Below, in pieces: positions 23,608 to 30,765 of a DNA stretch of 64,000 nt. The notes beneath the pieces are model-generated. The model had not been told where the DNA came from, made no database searches, and saw nothing but the letters and a program-made list of their open reading frames with translations. Both the position numbers and the translations under genes were made by a program. How positions within the stretch are numbered: position 1 is the stretch's first letter; every line of letters starts with the position of its first letter. The stretch lies in assembly GCA_965242785.1 (NCBI GenBank), contig CBDETA010000003.1, positions 682,001 through 746,000 on the forward strand, read 5' to 3'. The stretch is from Maricaulis sp965242785 (lineage in GTDB: Bacteria; Pseudomonadota; Alphaproteobacteria; Caulobacterales; Maricaulaceae).

Positions 23608-23613
23608 GCGGTC
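23592..23613. repeat. 22-bp direct repeat, left copy
   Basis: Identical 22 bases at 23592-23613 and 24059-24080. Each copy covers the end of one gene (coding ...ERAA stop), its ribosome binding site (GGAGCGGGC) and the first codons (MSG) of the next gene, so the repeats bracket exactly one coding cassette (23604-24074). Confidence 0.9.
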
Positions 23614-24074
23614 GGATATCAGTACCCGGCACGCGACTGCGCTGGGCGACCCTCGCCGAGTGGGCCGAGGTCGCGACACAAGCGGGTCGTGTCTCGCCAT
23701 GCTCATCGATTGCCTACGCCCGGATGGGACGGATTTTTAGGTCACTCACGCTCTCCAGTATCCGTTCGTGCTTGGACACTGCGGGGCTAGAGCGCGTGCG
23801 AGCGATGATCTTGCACGCCCGCAGGAGTGGTGGCCCCTTGAGTCGTGGTCTTTCTATGGCATGGACACGCGACGAGCAGGGTCGGATGCTCTGCGAGATT
23901 CATAACCAGCTCCGATTTCTGCAAGCACGGAGACTCCCGCGAAGCCGGGGCCCCAAGCTGGATCCGAAGTGCATTCCAACAGATCGGCTGCGGCACTTGG
24001 CCCAGCGACATCGTGATATGCGTGTCGTGGAGGCCTGCAGGCAGGAACTTCGGAACCGGGAGCGGGCAGCATGA
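23604..24074 (+). CDS. unknown cassette gene (156 residues)
   Basis: Starts MSGRISVPGTRLRWATLAEW; basic throughout, rich in R, S and L, with an IAYARMGRIFRSLTLSSIRS stretch that may be helical, and ends RNRERAA. Third-position G/C is clearly lower than in its neighbours, pointing to a different origin. It is bracketed by 22-bp direct repeats and overlaps both neighbours by ATGA. Function unknown; it looks like an inserted moron. Confidence 0.55.
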   Translation: MSGRISVPGTRLRWATLAEWAEVATQAGRVSPCSSIAYARMGRIFRSLTLSSIRSCLDTAGLERVRAMILHARRSGGPLSRGLSMAWTRDEQGRMLCEIHNQLRFLQARRLPRSRGPKLDPKCIPTDRLRHLAQRHRDMRVVEACRQELRNRERAA

Positions 24075-24080
24075 GCGGTC
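24059..24080. repeat. 22-bp direct repeat, right copy
   Basis: Second identical copy, 467 bp to the right of the first. Recombination between the two would excise gene 23604-24074 cleanly and fuse the flanking genes in the same overlapping arrangement. Confidence 0.9.
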
Positions 24081-24475
24081 TGCGCCTCAAGCCTTTCGCG
24101 CTTCGCCGCTGGGCCGGTCTGGCCCTGGTCAAGCAGGCCACGATCTCGCAGATCACCGGCTACACCCAGGCGATGGTCTCGCGCTGGACCGCCGGCACGG
24201 CGCGCATCCGCCGCAAGGATCTGGACCGGATCATCAGCCACATCAACCAGCGCCTCGCCGCCGATGGACTGCGCCAGCGCGTCTCGGCACGCGATCTGTG
24301 CCAGGACGATCCCGACTCCCTCACACCCGATCAGCGCCGCCAGGCGTCCTATGCCCGCGAACGCCGGCGCCTGGGCCTCGAGCGCGAGGAAACCCTCGAC
24401 CTGCCATGCCACAGCGGCCCGCGACGGCCCGGCCGACCGGTCACCTATCACGAGCATCAACGGAGGCTGTCATGA
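24071..24475 (+). CDS. HTH-like phage protein (134 residues)
   Basis: KQATISQITGYTQAMVSRWT followed by AGTARIRRKDLDRIISHIN looks like a Cro/XRE-type DNA-binding helix-turn-helix in the N-terminal half. The C-terminal half is highly charged (RRQASYARERRRLGLEREE) and probably disordered or coiled. A regulator of the rightward operon is plausible. Its first 10 bases lie in the 22-bp repeat. Confidence 0.62.
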   Translation: MSGLRLKPFALRRWAGLALVKQATISQITGYTQAMVSRWTAGTARIRRKDLDRIISHINQRLAADGLRQRVSARDLCQDDPDSLTPDQRRQASYARERRRLGLEREETLDLPCHSGPRRPGRPVTYHEHQRRLS

Positions 24476-24843
24476 ACACGCTGGAACACGCCACCCATCC
24501 CGACCCGCATCCCGACAATGCGGCCGTCGATCGCTTCGCCGATCGCATGAAGCTCAAGCTGGCCCGGGCCCGGCGCCAGGGGCGTGGCGGCTGGGATGAT
24601 CCGGCCACCTGCACACCGGAACAGCTCGCCAAGATGCTGATCCGCCATATCTGGAAGGGTGATCCGGTGGATATCGCCAACCTTGCGATGATGCTGTCCG
24701 AGCGCGGCGTCCACGGCAATGGCTCGGTGATCTCCCGCACCTTCACCGCCCAGCTGGACGCACTCAGCAAAGCCGGCGCATTGCCCGCCGAGGACCGGAT
24801 CGAGGCGGCCTATGGCGCCGCGCGCGATGGGGTTGAGGTATGA
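24472..24843 (+). CDS. small conserved phage protein (123 residues)
   Basis: Core pattern FADRMKLKLARARRQGRGGW, DDPATCTPEQLAKMLIRHIW, KGDPVDIANLAMMLSERG. This GWDD...KGDPVDxANxxMML signature recurs in many phage proteins, sometimes as a module attached to nucleotide pyrophosphohydrolases; the active site is not evident here. Overlaps both neighbours by 4 bases. Confidence 0.68.
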   Translation: MNTLEHATHPDPHPDNAAVDRFADRMKLKLARARRQGRGGWDDPATCTPEQLAKMLIRHIWKGDPVDIANLAMMLSERGVHGNGSVISRTFTAQLDALSKAGALPAEDRIEAAYGAARDGVEV

Positions 24844-25859
24844 CCCAGATCGAATGGACCCACCTGCCCGGCTTCAAGGGTGAGACATGGAACCCGATTG
24901 TCGGTTGTTCCATCGTCTCCAAGGGCTGCACCAACTGCTACGCCATGAAGCAGGCCGCGCGGATCCTGCGGATGACGGGCGAGCACTCGCACTATGCAGG
25001 CACCGTGAAGGACAGCAAGGGCGGGCCGGTCTGGACCGGCAAGACGGCCCAGGCCGGCGAGAACACGCTCACCGCCCCGCTGCGCGCCCGCAGGCCCCGC
25101 TGCTATTTCGTCAACTCCATGGGCGATCTGTTCGCGGAGAATGTGCCGGACGCCTGGATCGACCAGGCCTTCGCCGTCATGGCACTTTGCCCGGAACACC
25201 GCTTCATCGTGCTGACCAAGCGGCCGGACCGGATGAACGCCTACCTTCAACGCAGCTGTGGCCGGATTGCCGACATCGTGATGCAACTTCGAAAGACGCC
25301 GGAGGCCCGCCGCAAGGGCTTCGGCCCGAGCGCGGTTGCCCCCCTGCCTCACATCACTCCCGGCCGGGCCTGGTGGCCTCTTCCCAATGTCTGGCTGGGT
25401 GTCTCCGTTGAAGACCAGGCCAGCGCGGATGAACGCATTCCGCTTTTGCTGGATACCCCGGCAGCCGTTCGGTTGATCTCGGCGGAGCCGCTGCTGGGCC
25501 GCATCAACCTTCGTCACTTCGTCTTGGGCCTGCAGTGGGTCGTCGTCGGCGGCGAGAGCGGACGGGATGCTCGGCCGATGCATCCGGACTGGGCGCGATC
25601 CCTTCGCGATCAATGCGCCGCCGCTGGCGTGCCGTTTTTCCTGAAACAATGGGGCGAGTGGGCGCCACCCTGCGTCATGGGGTTCGACGAAAAACCCCAG
25701 CTGACTTTTGGCAGAAAGGCGGTCAGCAGACCCGAGCTGATTCACATTTTTCCTGACGGCGTGAACATGGGCCGCATCGGCAAAAAGAATGCCGGCCACC
25801 TCCTCGATGGCGTCGAGCACTTCAACTGGCCCGCGGACCCGGCGGAGGCGCGGGCATGA
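24840..25859 (+). CDS. phage Gp37/Gp68 family protein (DUF5131)
   Basis: 339 residues. IEWTHLPGFKGETWNPIVGC, then KGCTNCYAMKQAARI (Cys cluster CxxxxxxxxGCxxCYA), FVNSMGDLFAENVPD, RFIVLTKRPDRMNAYL, NVWLGVSVEDQASAD, LISAEPLLG and QWVVVGGESGRDARPM are all hallmarks of the Gp37/Gp68 family. The fold and three-Cys motif resemble radical-SAM proteins, but no activity is established. Very common in temperate phages of alpha- and gammaproteobacteria. Confidence 0.93.
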   Translation: MTQIEWTHLPGFKGETWNPIVGCSIVSKGCTNCYAMKQAARILRMTGEHSHYAGTVKDSKGGPVWTGKTAQAGENTLTAPLRARRPRCYFVNSMGDLFAENVPDAWIDQAFAVMALCPEHRFIVLTKRPDRMNAYLQRSCGRIADIVMQLRKTPEARRKGFGPSAVAPLPHITPGRAWWPLPNVWLGVSVEDQASADERIPLLLDTPAAVRLISAEPLLGRINLRHFVLGLQWVVVGGESGRDARPMHPDWARSLRDQCAAAGVPFFLKQWGEWAPPCVMGFDEKPQLTFGRKAVSRPELIHIFPDGVNMGRIGKKNAGHLLDGVEHFNWPADPAEARA

Positions 25860-26071
25860 CTCTGATCTCCGCTCTCACCAGCCTCGCGACCGGCGCGATC
25901 ATCGCGGCTGTGGTCTGGCATTTCGCCTACCGCGCCGGCGTGAAAGCGGGCCGCCAGGCGATGGCACAGCGGCTTGAGCGGCGTGCCACCGCCGCCCTGA
26001 TCGGCCTGCTGCCCGCCTCGCTCGCGCACATGATCATCCGCCGCGCCCTGCACGAGGAGGCCGCGCGATGA
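25856..26071 (+). CDS. small membrane protein (71 residues)
   Basis: One clear transmembrane helix (LATGAIIAAVVWHFAYRAGV) followed by a basic cytoplasmic region and a second, weaker hydrophobic stretch (TAALIGLLPASLAHMII). Overlaps the Gp37/Gp68 gene by ATGA. Function unknown. Confidence 0.65.
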   Translation: MTLISALTSLATGAIIAAVVWHFAYRAGVKAGRQAMAQRLERRATAALIGLLPASLAHMIIRRALHEEAAR

Positions 26072-26235
26072 TCCGGGTAGCCCTGATGCTGTCGGCCAGC
26101 CCGCTCGCGCAACTGCCGGGTGTCCTGCTCGATTTCATCACTTCGCCCTTCCCCGGTGCGAGCTCCTGCTGGCAGGCGAACTGGCGCCGACCGGCCCCGC
26201 GCTCTCGCCTGCGACCCCTCGAACCGGAGGCCTGA
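26068..26235 (+). CDS. possible 55-residue protein
   Basis: Starts MIRVALMLSASPLAQLPGVL, overlapping the previous stop as ATGA and ending 2 bases before the next start. The N-terminus is hydrophobic enough for a weak membrane segment; the C-terminus is R/P-rich. Believed because it tiles the operon exactly; no family. Confidence 0.45.
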   Translation: MIRVALMLSASPLAQLPGVLLDFITSPFPGASSCWQANWRRPAPRSRLRPLEPEA

Positions 26236-26237
26236 TC

Positions 26238-26576
26238 ATGGCGGCCATCGATCATCACCAGGACACCCCGCCCATATCCTGGCGCTGGTCGGATCATGCG
26301 GTGGCCGACCAGTTCGGGGTCACGGTGGTTTGGCTGCGCAGCGAAATCCTGAATAAAGTACCCGGCACCTGCATCCGGGTCGGCCGCTCCCGCTTCCTCA
26401 CCCAGCGGCATATCGACAAGGTCGAGGCGGTCATGGAGGAAATGGCCGCCCAGAAGGCGGAGGCACGCACATGCCCCTCAAGCTCTACAAGCGCCCCTCG
26501 GGCATCTGGTATATCCGCGGCACCTTCCAAGGGGTCCGTGTGGACCAAAGCGCTCGAACTGGCACAAAAGAAATAG
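26238..26576 (+). CDS. excisionase-like DNA-binding protein
   Basis: 112 residues behind GGAGG. SWRWSDHAVADQFGVTVVWL and TCIRVGRSRFLTQRHIDKVE form a winged-helix of the excisionase/MerR type (residues about 12-65). From residue 78 on the gene reads through the start of the integrase in another frame for 106 bases; that tail (S/A/K-rich) is probably not structured. Directly upstream of the integrase, as expected for xis. Confidence 0.7.
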   Translation: MAAIDHHQDTPPISWRWSDHAVADQFGVTVVWLRSEILNKVPGTCIRVGRSRFLTQRHIDKVEAVMEEMAAQKAEARTCPSSSTSAPRASGISAAPSKGSVWTKALELAQKK

Positions 26577-27661
26577 CCGACGAACAGCGTGCCGCACTTG
26601 AGGCCCGCATCTCCAAGGAATCCATCTTCGGCCGCGAGGCGGTGATCGGCTTTGCCGAGGCCTCGATCGATTACATGACCGAGACCGGCCAGAAGCGCTT
26701 CCTTGCCCCCCTGATCACCCATTTCAAGGACACCCCGATCGCCCGGATCGGGCAGGCCGATATCGAACGCGCCGCGCGCAAGCTCTATCCCAACGCCAAG
26801 CCGTCCACGCGCCGGCGCCAGGCCATCGTGCCCGCCAACGCGGTGATCAATCACGCTCGGGGCAGGCGCCCCAAACCGCGCCCGGGTGAAGAACCGCGGC
26901 CGCGCTGGCTCACGGTCGAGGAAGCCGAGCGCCTGATCCTCAACGCCGGCCGCATGGCGCCGCTGATCACCTTCCTCCTGTCCACCGGCGTGCGGGTCGG
27001 CCAGGCGCTCAAGCTGGACTGGAAGCATGTCGATCTGGAGAATTGCCGCGCCTGGGTGCCCAAGTCAAAACAGACGCCGCAGCGCTGGGTCTATTTCGGC
27101 CGGCGGTGCCGGGCTGCCCTGTCATCCCTGCCGGGCCGCGAAGGCCCGCTTTTCCTCACCCCCAAGGGAAAGCCCTACCGCGTCGGCGATGGCGAGAGCG
27201 GTGGCAATCCGGTCAAGCGCGGCTTTGACAAGGCCAAGGCGGCCGCCGGGCTGGGCGGGGATGTCACGCCGCACACCCTGCGCCATACCTGGGCCAGCTG
27301 GGCCTATGCGGTCGAGCATGACCCCTACCGCATTGGCGAATATGGCGGCTGGGCAGACGGCCAGATGCCACGCTATTACGTCAAGCTGTGCCCGCGCGGC
27401 TATGGCGCTGAGGTCAAGGCCGCCGGCTGGGAGATGTTCGGGCTGGAAGCGGCAGAGGCAGCGGCCATGGAGGGCCCAGACAGCGAAGGCGCAATTGCAC
27501 AGACCCAGGGCGGCAACCCCGCCATCGGCCCGGATTCGGCCGGAAACCGCCCGGATCAGGAACACGCGGGGAACAAACCTCCCCGGAATCTCCCAAGCAC
27601 TTCCCAAAATTCACCACATGTTCCGCAATTTCACGCAAAAACCGGGAGCAGTAGTCAATGA
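26471..27661 (+). CDS. tyrosine recombinase (phage integrase)
   Basis: 396 residues, behind GGCGGAGG. N-terminal arm-binding segment MPLKLYKRPSGIWYIRGTFQ; core-binding region to about residue 140; catalytic domain with Arg in STGVRVGQALKLDWKHVDLE, HTLRHTWASWA (HxxR) and the nucleophile Tyr in MPRYYVKL. An unstructured Q/N/P-rich tail of about 60 residues follows. Lies 46 bases from tRNA-Ser(GCU), the presumed attachment gene. Confidence 0.95.
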   Translation: MPLKLYKRPSGIWYIRGTFQGVRVDQSARTGTKEIADEQRAALEARISKESIFGREAVIGFAEASIDYMTETGQKRFLAPLITHFKDTPIARIGQADIERAARKLYPNAKPSTRRRQAIVPANAVINHARGRRPKPRPGEEPRPRWLTVEEAERLILNAGRMAPLITFLLSTGVRVGQALKLDWKHVDLENCRAWVPKSKQTPQRWVYFGRRCRAALSSLPGREGPLFLTPKGKPYRVGDGESGGNPVKRGFDKAKAAAGLGGDVTPHTLRHTWASWAYAVEHDPYRIGEYGGWADGQMPRYYVKLCPRGYGAEVKAAGWEMFGLEAAEAAAMEGPDSEGAIAQTQGGNPAIGPDSAGNRPDQEHAGNKPPRNLPSTSQNSPHVPQFHAKTGSSSQ

Positions 27662-27707
27662 CATTCGGGCTTGTTTTCCGTTGCCTGCATAGGCTATCCC
27701 GGTCAGT

Positions 27708-27798
27708 GGAGAGGTGGCCGAGTGGTCGAAGGCGCTCCCCTGCTAAGGGAGTGTACGCCAAAAGCGTACCGTGGGTTCGAATCCCATCCTCTCCGCCA
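27708..27798 (+). tRNA. tRNA-Ser (anticodon GCU)
   Basis: Cloverleaf read directly: acceptor GGAGAGG pairing with CCTCTCC, a D arm, anticodon stem CTCCC/GGGAG with loop CTGCTAA (anticodon GCT), a long class-II variable arm, T arm GTGGGTTCGAATCCCAT, and encoded GCCA end. The gene is intact, so if the prophage used it as attB it restored the sequence; the prophage side is its 5' flank. Confidence 0.97.
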
Positions 27799-27860
27799 GA
27801 CCTTTTCAACCCTGAAGATTCACGCCGAGTGCATCGCGTTTGCGCCAGCCTTGGGACGCG

Positions 27861-30569
27861 TCAAGGCACCGGCGTCGACAGGGTGACCGCTTGCCCCTCC
27901 AGCACCACGTCCAGCGCCACACCGGCCGGCATTCCGCGGTCGCCGACGGTGATGGGCTGTCCGCCACCGATCCACAAGATGGCGGGGCCAGGCTCGACGC
28001 GGCGCTCACCAGTGGCGGTCACCGTGCTGAAGGCGCGAGGGTCGAGCTGGAAGCGGACCGGGCGGGTCTCGCCGGGGGCCAGCATGACCGAGCGAAAGCC
28101 CTGCAGTGTGCGCAGCGGCGCGCCCTCGATGCCCGGCCGCGCAAGGTAGAGCTGCACGATCTCGCGGCCGGCATGCGCGCCGGTATTGGTCACCGGCACG
28201 TCCAAGATCAGGCCGGCTGATGTGTCTGCCGGGCCCATGACCACCGGGTCACCGTAGGAAAAACGGGTGTAGGACAGGCCGTGACCGAAGGGGTAGAGCA
28301 CCTCCCCGTCAAAATAGCGGTAGGTGCGCCCGGCCATGGCGTAGTCCGCGAAGGGGGGCAGGTCCCCGGCGGTGCGATTGACCGTGTAGGGCAGTCGCCC
28401 GGACGGGCTGAAATCACCGGCGAGCAGACCGGCCACGGCCAGGCCGCCCTCCCCTCCCGGATAGCCGGCCTGGATGATGGCGGGGATGTTGTCATCGGCC
28501 CAGTTGACCGCCAGGGCGCTGCCGCTCATCAGCACCAGTATGGTCGGAGTTCCCGTTGCGTGCACGGCCTCCAGCAGGCGCTGTTGCGGTGCCGGCAGGG
28601 CGATCGAGGTCCGGTCACCGCCGGAAAAGCCCTCGGCATCGACACGCATTTCCTCGCCCTCGACCCGCCAGGAGAGGCCTGCCACCACGATGGCCAGATC
28701 CGCCCCGGCGGCCAGATCGACCGCCTCGGCCTGCGCGTCACCCGGCGGGGTCCAGACCAGCCGCTGATCGCCGCGCGGACCATCCTGCAGCGCCTCGATG
28801 AGGATCGGATAGGTGCGGCCGGCCTCCAGCGTGACCGGGTTGCCGGCAATGGATGGAGGGTGTTCAGCGGACCAGGCATCGGTGACGACTTGACCGTCCA
28901 CACTGATGCGGTAGCCATCTCCCGTGACGCGCCGGAACCGATACGCTCCGCTGGTCCCGACGCGCAGAAAACCGGTCCAGCGAACCGTGTGATTGCGGAT
29001 TTCGCCGCTCCACAGCACCCGCGTGTCAGAGACGGCCTCGCGCGCGGTAACCGGATCATCCAGTCCCGGACCGGCAAGGGTTTCACGCCACAGACCGGTT
29101 TCGCGGCAGGCCGCGTCGCGACAGAAGCGCGAGGCCGGCACGTCCGGCTCTGCGGGGCCAACCAGGCCGGACCCCATGGCATAGACGATCTCGCTGCCGG
29201 CAAAGCGCTGGCGTATGCCGTCCAGCACGGTGACGTAATTGGTGGGGATGCCGTTGTAATTGCCGACCAGGGCGTCATAGCTGTCGGCATTCGGCCCGAT
29301 TATCGCGATGCGCGACGGCGCCTCCGCCAGCGGCAGGAAATCGCCCTCATTGCGCAAGAGGACCAGGGAGGCTTCGGCCATGCGCAGCGCGACATCCCGG
29401 TGTTCCGGCGTGTCGTAGGCATTGGCCGGAATGTCGGCAAAGGCGCGGCTGCCCTCGGGATCGAACAGGCCGAGCCGGATGCGGGCGGTGAACAGGCGGA
29501 TCAGCGCCTCGTCCAGGACCGCCACATCCAGCAGCCCGCTCTCCACGGCCCGCATGATCGGTTCCACTTCGGTGGACATGTTGTTGCGATAATCGCCGCA
29601 GACCAGGTCCATGCCGGAATTGAAGGCCAGCGCGACGCCGGCTTCCGGCGTCGGCGAATAGGCGAGCGCGTCCTCGCGGAAGATATTGGCCGCACCGCCG
29701 CAATCGGACACGACATAGCCGTCAAAGCCCCACTCATCCCTCAGGATGCGGTTCATCAGCCGATCATGGCCGCAGGCGGGAATGCCATCGACCGCATTGT
29801 AGGCGCACATGATCGAGCCCACCCCGCCCTCGACCACCGCCGTACGGAAAGCCGGCAGATAGGTGTCTTCCAGATCGAAGGGGCTGGGATAAACGTCCTC
29901 GCGGTGACGGTTGGATTCGGGTCCGGAATGGACCGCGTAGTGCTTGGCTGTGGCGATGGTCTGGAAGGCCTCGGGATCACCGCCCTGCAGGCCGCGGATG
30001 AAGGCCAGCGCCATCTGGCCGGTCAGATACGGGTCCTCGCCATAGGTCTCCTGGCCCCGCCCCCACCGCGGATCGCGGAAGATATTGATGTTCGGGGACC
30101 AGACGGTCAGCCCGCGATACCAGTCCGAACGGCCATCCTCGCCCACGGTCTCGTTGTACTTGGCGCGAAACTCGCGGCCGATGACCTGGGCGCTCTCCAC
30201 CATCAATTCGGTATCGAAGCTGGCGGCCAGACCGATCGCCTGCGGAAATACGGTGGCATGTCCGGCCCGCGCCACACCGTGCAGCCCCTCATTCCACCAG
30301 TTATAGGCCGGGACGCCGAGATGCGGGATGGCCGGTGCGGTATGGCCGACCTGTTCCGCCTTCTCGCGCAAGGTCATGCGGGCGACCAGGGCCTCGGCCC
30401 GGACGCGGGGCGCCAGCGACGGATCCATCCAGGCCCGAGCCAGCGATTCGCTCGCCGGTGTGCCGGTCTCCCGGGCACAGCCGCTCACAGCACCGGCTGC
30501 CACAACGGTGGCCACCAGAAGCGCACCGAGCTTTCGGCATGTTTCGCCTCCCAGACGGTTTTCTTGCAT
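27861..30569 (-). CDS. glycoside hydrolase family 3 lipoprotein with PA14 insert
   Basis: 902 residues, behind GGGGAGG. Lipobox VSGC at about residue 30. GH3 N-domain: NWWNEGLHGVAR, NINIFRDPRWGRGQETYGED, AKHYAVHSGPE, and nucleophile Asp in GYVVSDCGGA (about residue 290). The C-terminal GH3 domain is split by a PA14-like beta module (about residues 500-610: FLRVGTSGAYRFRRVTGDG). Ends with a fibronectin-III-like domain. NWWNEGLHG is typical of the beta-xylosidase/beta-glucosidase branch, so oligosaccharide cleavage at the cell surface is likely; the substrate is not known. Confidence 0.93.
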   Translation of the reverse strand: MQENRLGGETCRKLGALLVATVVAAGAVSGCARETGTPASESLARAWMDPSLAPRVRAEALVARMTLREKAEQVGHTAPAIPHLGVPAYNWWNEGLHGVARAGHATVFPQAIGLAASFDTELMVESAQVIGREFRAKYNETVGEDGRSDWYRGLTVWSPNINIFRDPRWGRGQETYGEDPYLTGQMALAFIRGLQGGDPEAFQTIATAKHYAVHSGPESNRHREDVYPSPFDLEDTYLPAFRTAVVEGGVGSIMCAYNAVDGIPACGHDRLMNRILRDEWGFDGYVVSDCGGAANIFREDALAYSPTPEAGVALAFNSGMDLVCGDYRNNMSTEVEPIMRAVESGLLDVAVLDEALIRLFTARIRLGLFDPEGSRAFADIPANAYDTPEHRDVALRMAEASLVLLRNEGDFLPLAEAPSRIAIIGPNADSYDALVGNYNGIPTNYVTVLDGIRQRFAGSEIVYAMGSGLVGPAEPDVPASRFCRDAACRETGLWRETLAGPGLDDPVTAREAVSDTRVLWSGEIRNHTVRWTGFLRVGTSGAYRFRRVTGDGYRISVDGQVVTDAWSAEHPPSIAGNPVTLEAGRTYPILIEALQDGPRGDQRLVWTPPGDAQAEAVDLAAGADLAIVVAGLSWRVEGEEMRVDAEGFSGGDRTSIALPAPQQRLLEAVHATGTPTILVLMSGSALAVNWADDNIPAIIQAGYPGGEGGLAVAGLLAGDFSPSGRLPYTVNRTAGDLPPFADYAMAGRTYRYFDGEVLYPFGHGLSYTRFSYGDPVVMGPADTSAGLILDVPVTNTGAHAGREIVQLYLARPGIEGAPLRTLQGFRSVMLAPGETRPVRFQLDPRAFSTVTATGERRVEPGPAILWIGGGQPITVGDRGMPAGVALDVVLEGQAVTLSTPVP

Positions 30570-30765
30570 CCCTGCCTCCCCGTTTCCCTTTCATATTGGG
30601 TATGACAACGATGCCAGACTGGCAAGCACCACGCTTGACCTCAGGCCGGGTGCTGCCCCAGCCGGAGCACGGTCCGGCTCCGCAATTTGGGCGGGATGCG
30701 GCGTGTGGAGACACGGGCGACGCCGGATGCTAGGTCATTTGGCCAAGTTCTGAGGGGAGACAGAC

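Larger units (their letters stand above)
1..27661. mobile_element. prophage (right part; left end outside window)
   Basis: A contiguous phage gene set: lambda-type head and packaging genes, DnaB and an initiator with internal iterons, a Cro/CI-type immunity region, and an integrase beside tRNA-Ser(GCU). Genes are tightly packed, many with ATGA or TGATG start/stop overlaps. Two divergent operons leave the immunity region: leftward (replication, packaging, head) and rightward (accessory, integration). No tail or lysis genes are seen, so they should lie left of base 1. The right boundary is set by the integrase end and the tRNA; the exact att core was not determined because the other end is not in view. 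Confidence 0.95.

Noticed and set aside
28281..30605. 774-residue plus-strand frame opposite the GH3 gene
   Set aside because: Shadow frame; the minus strand encodes all GH3 motifs with a lipobox and ribosome binding site.
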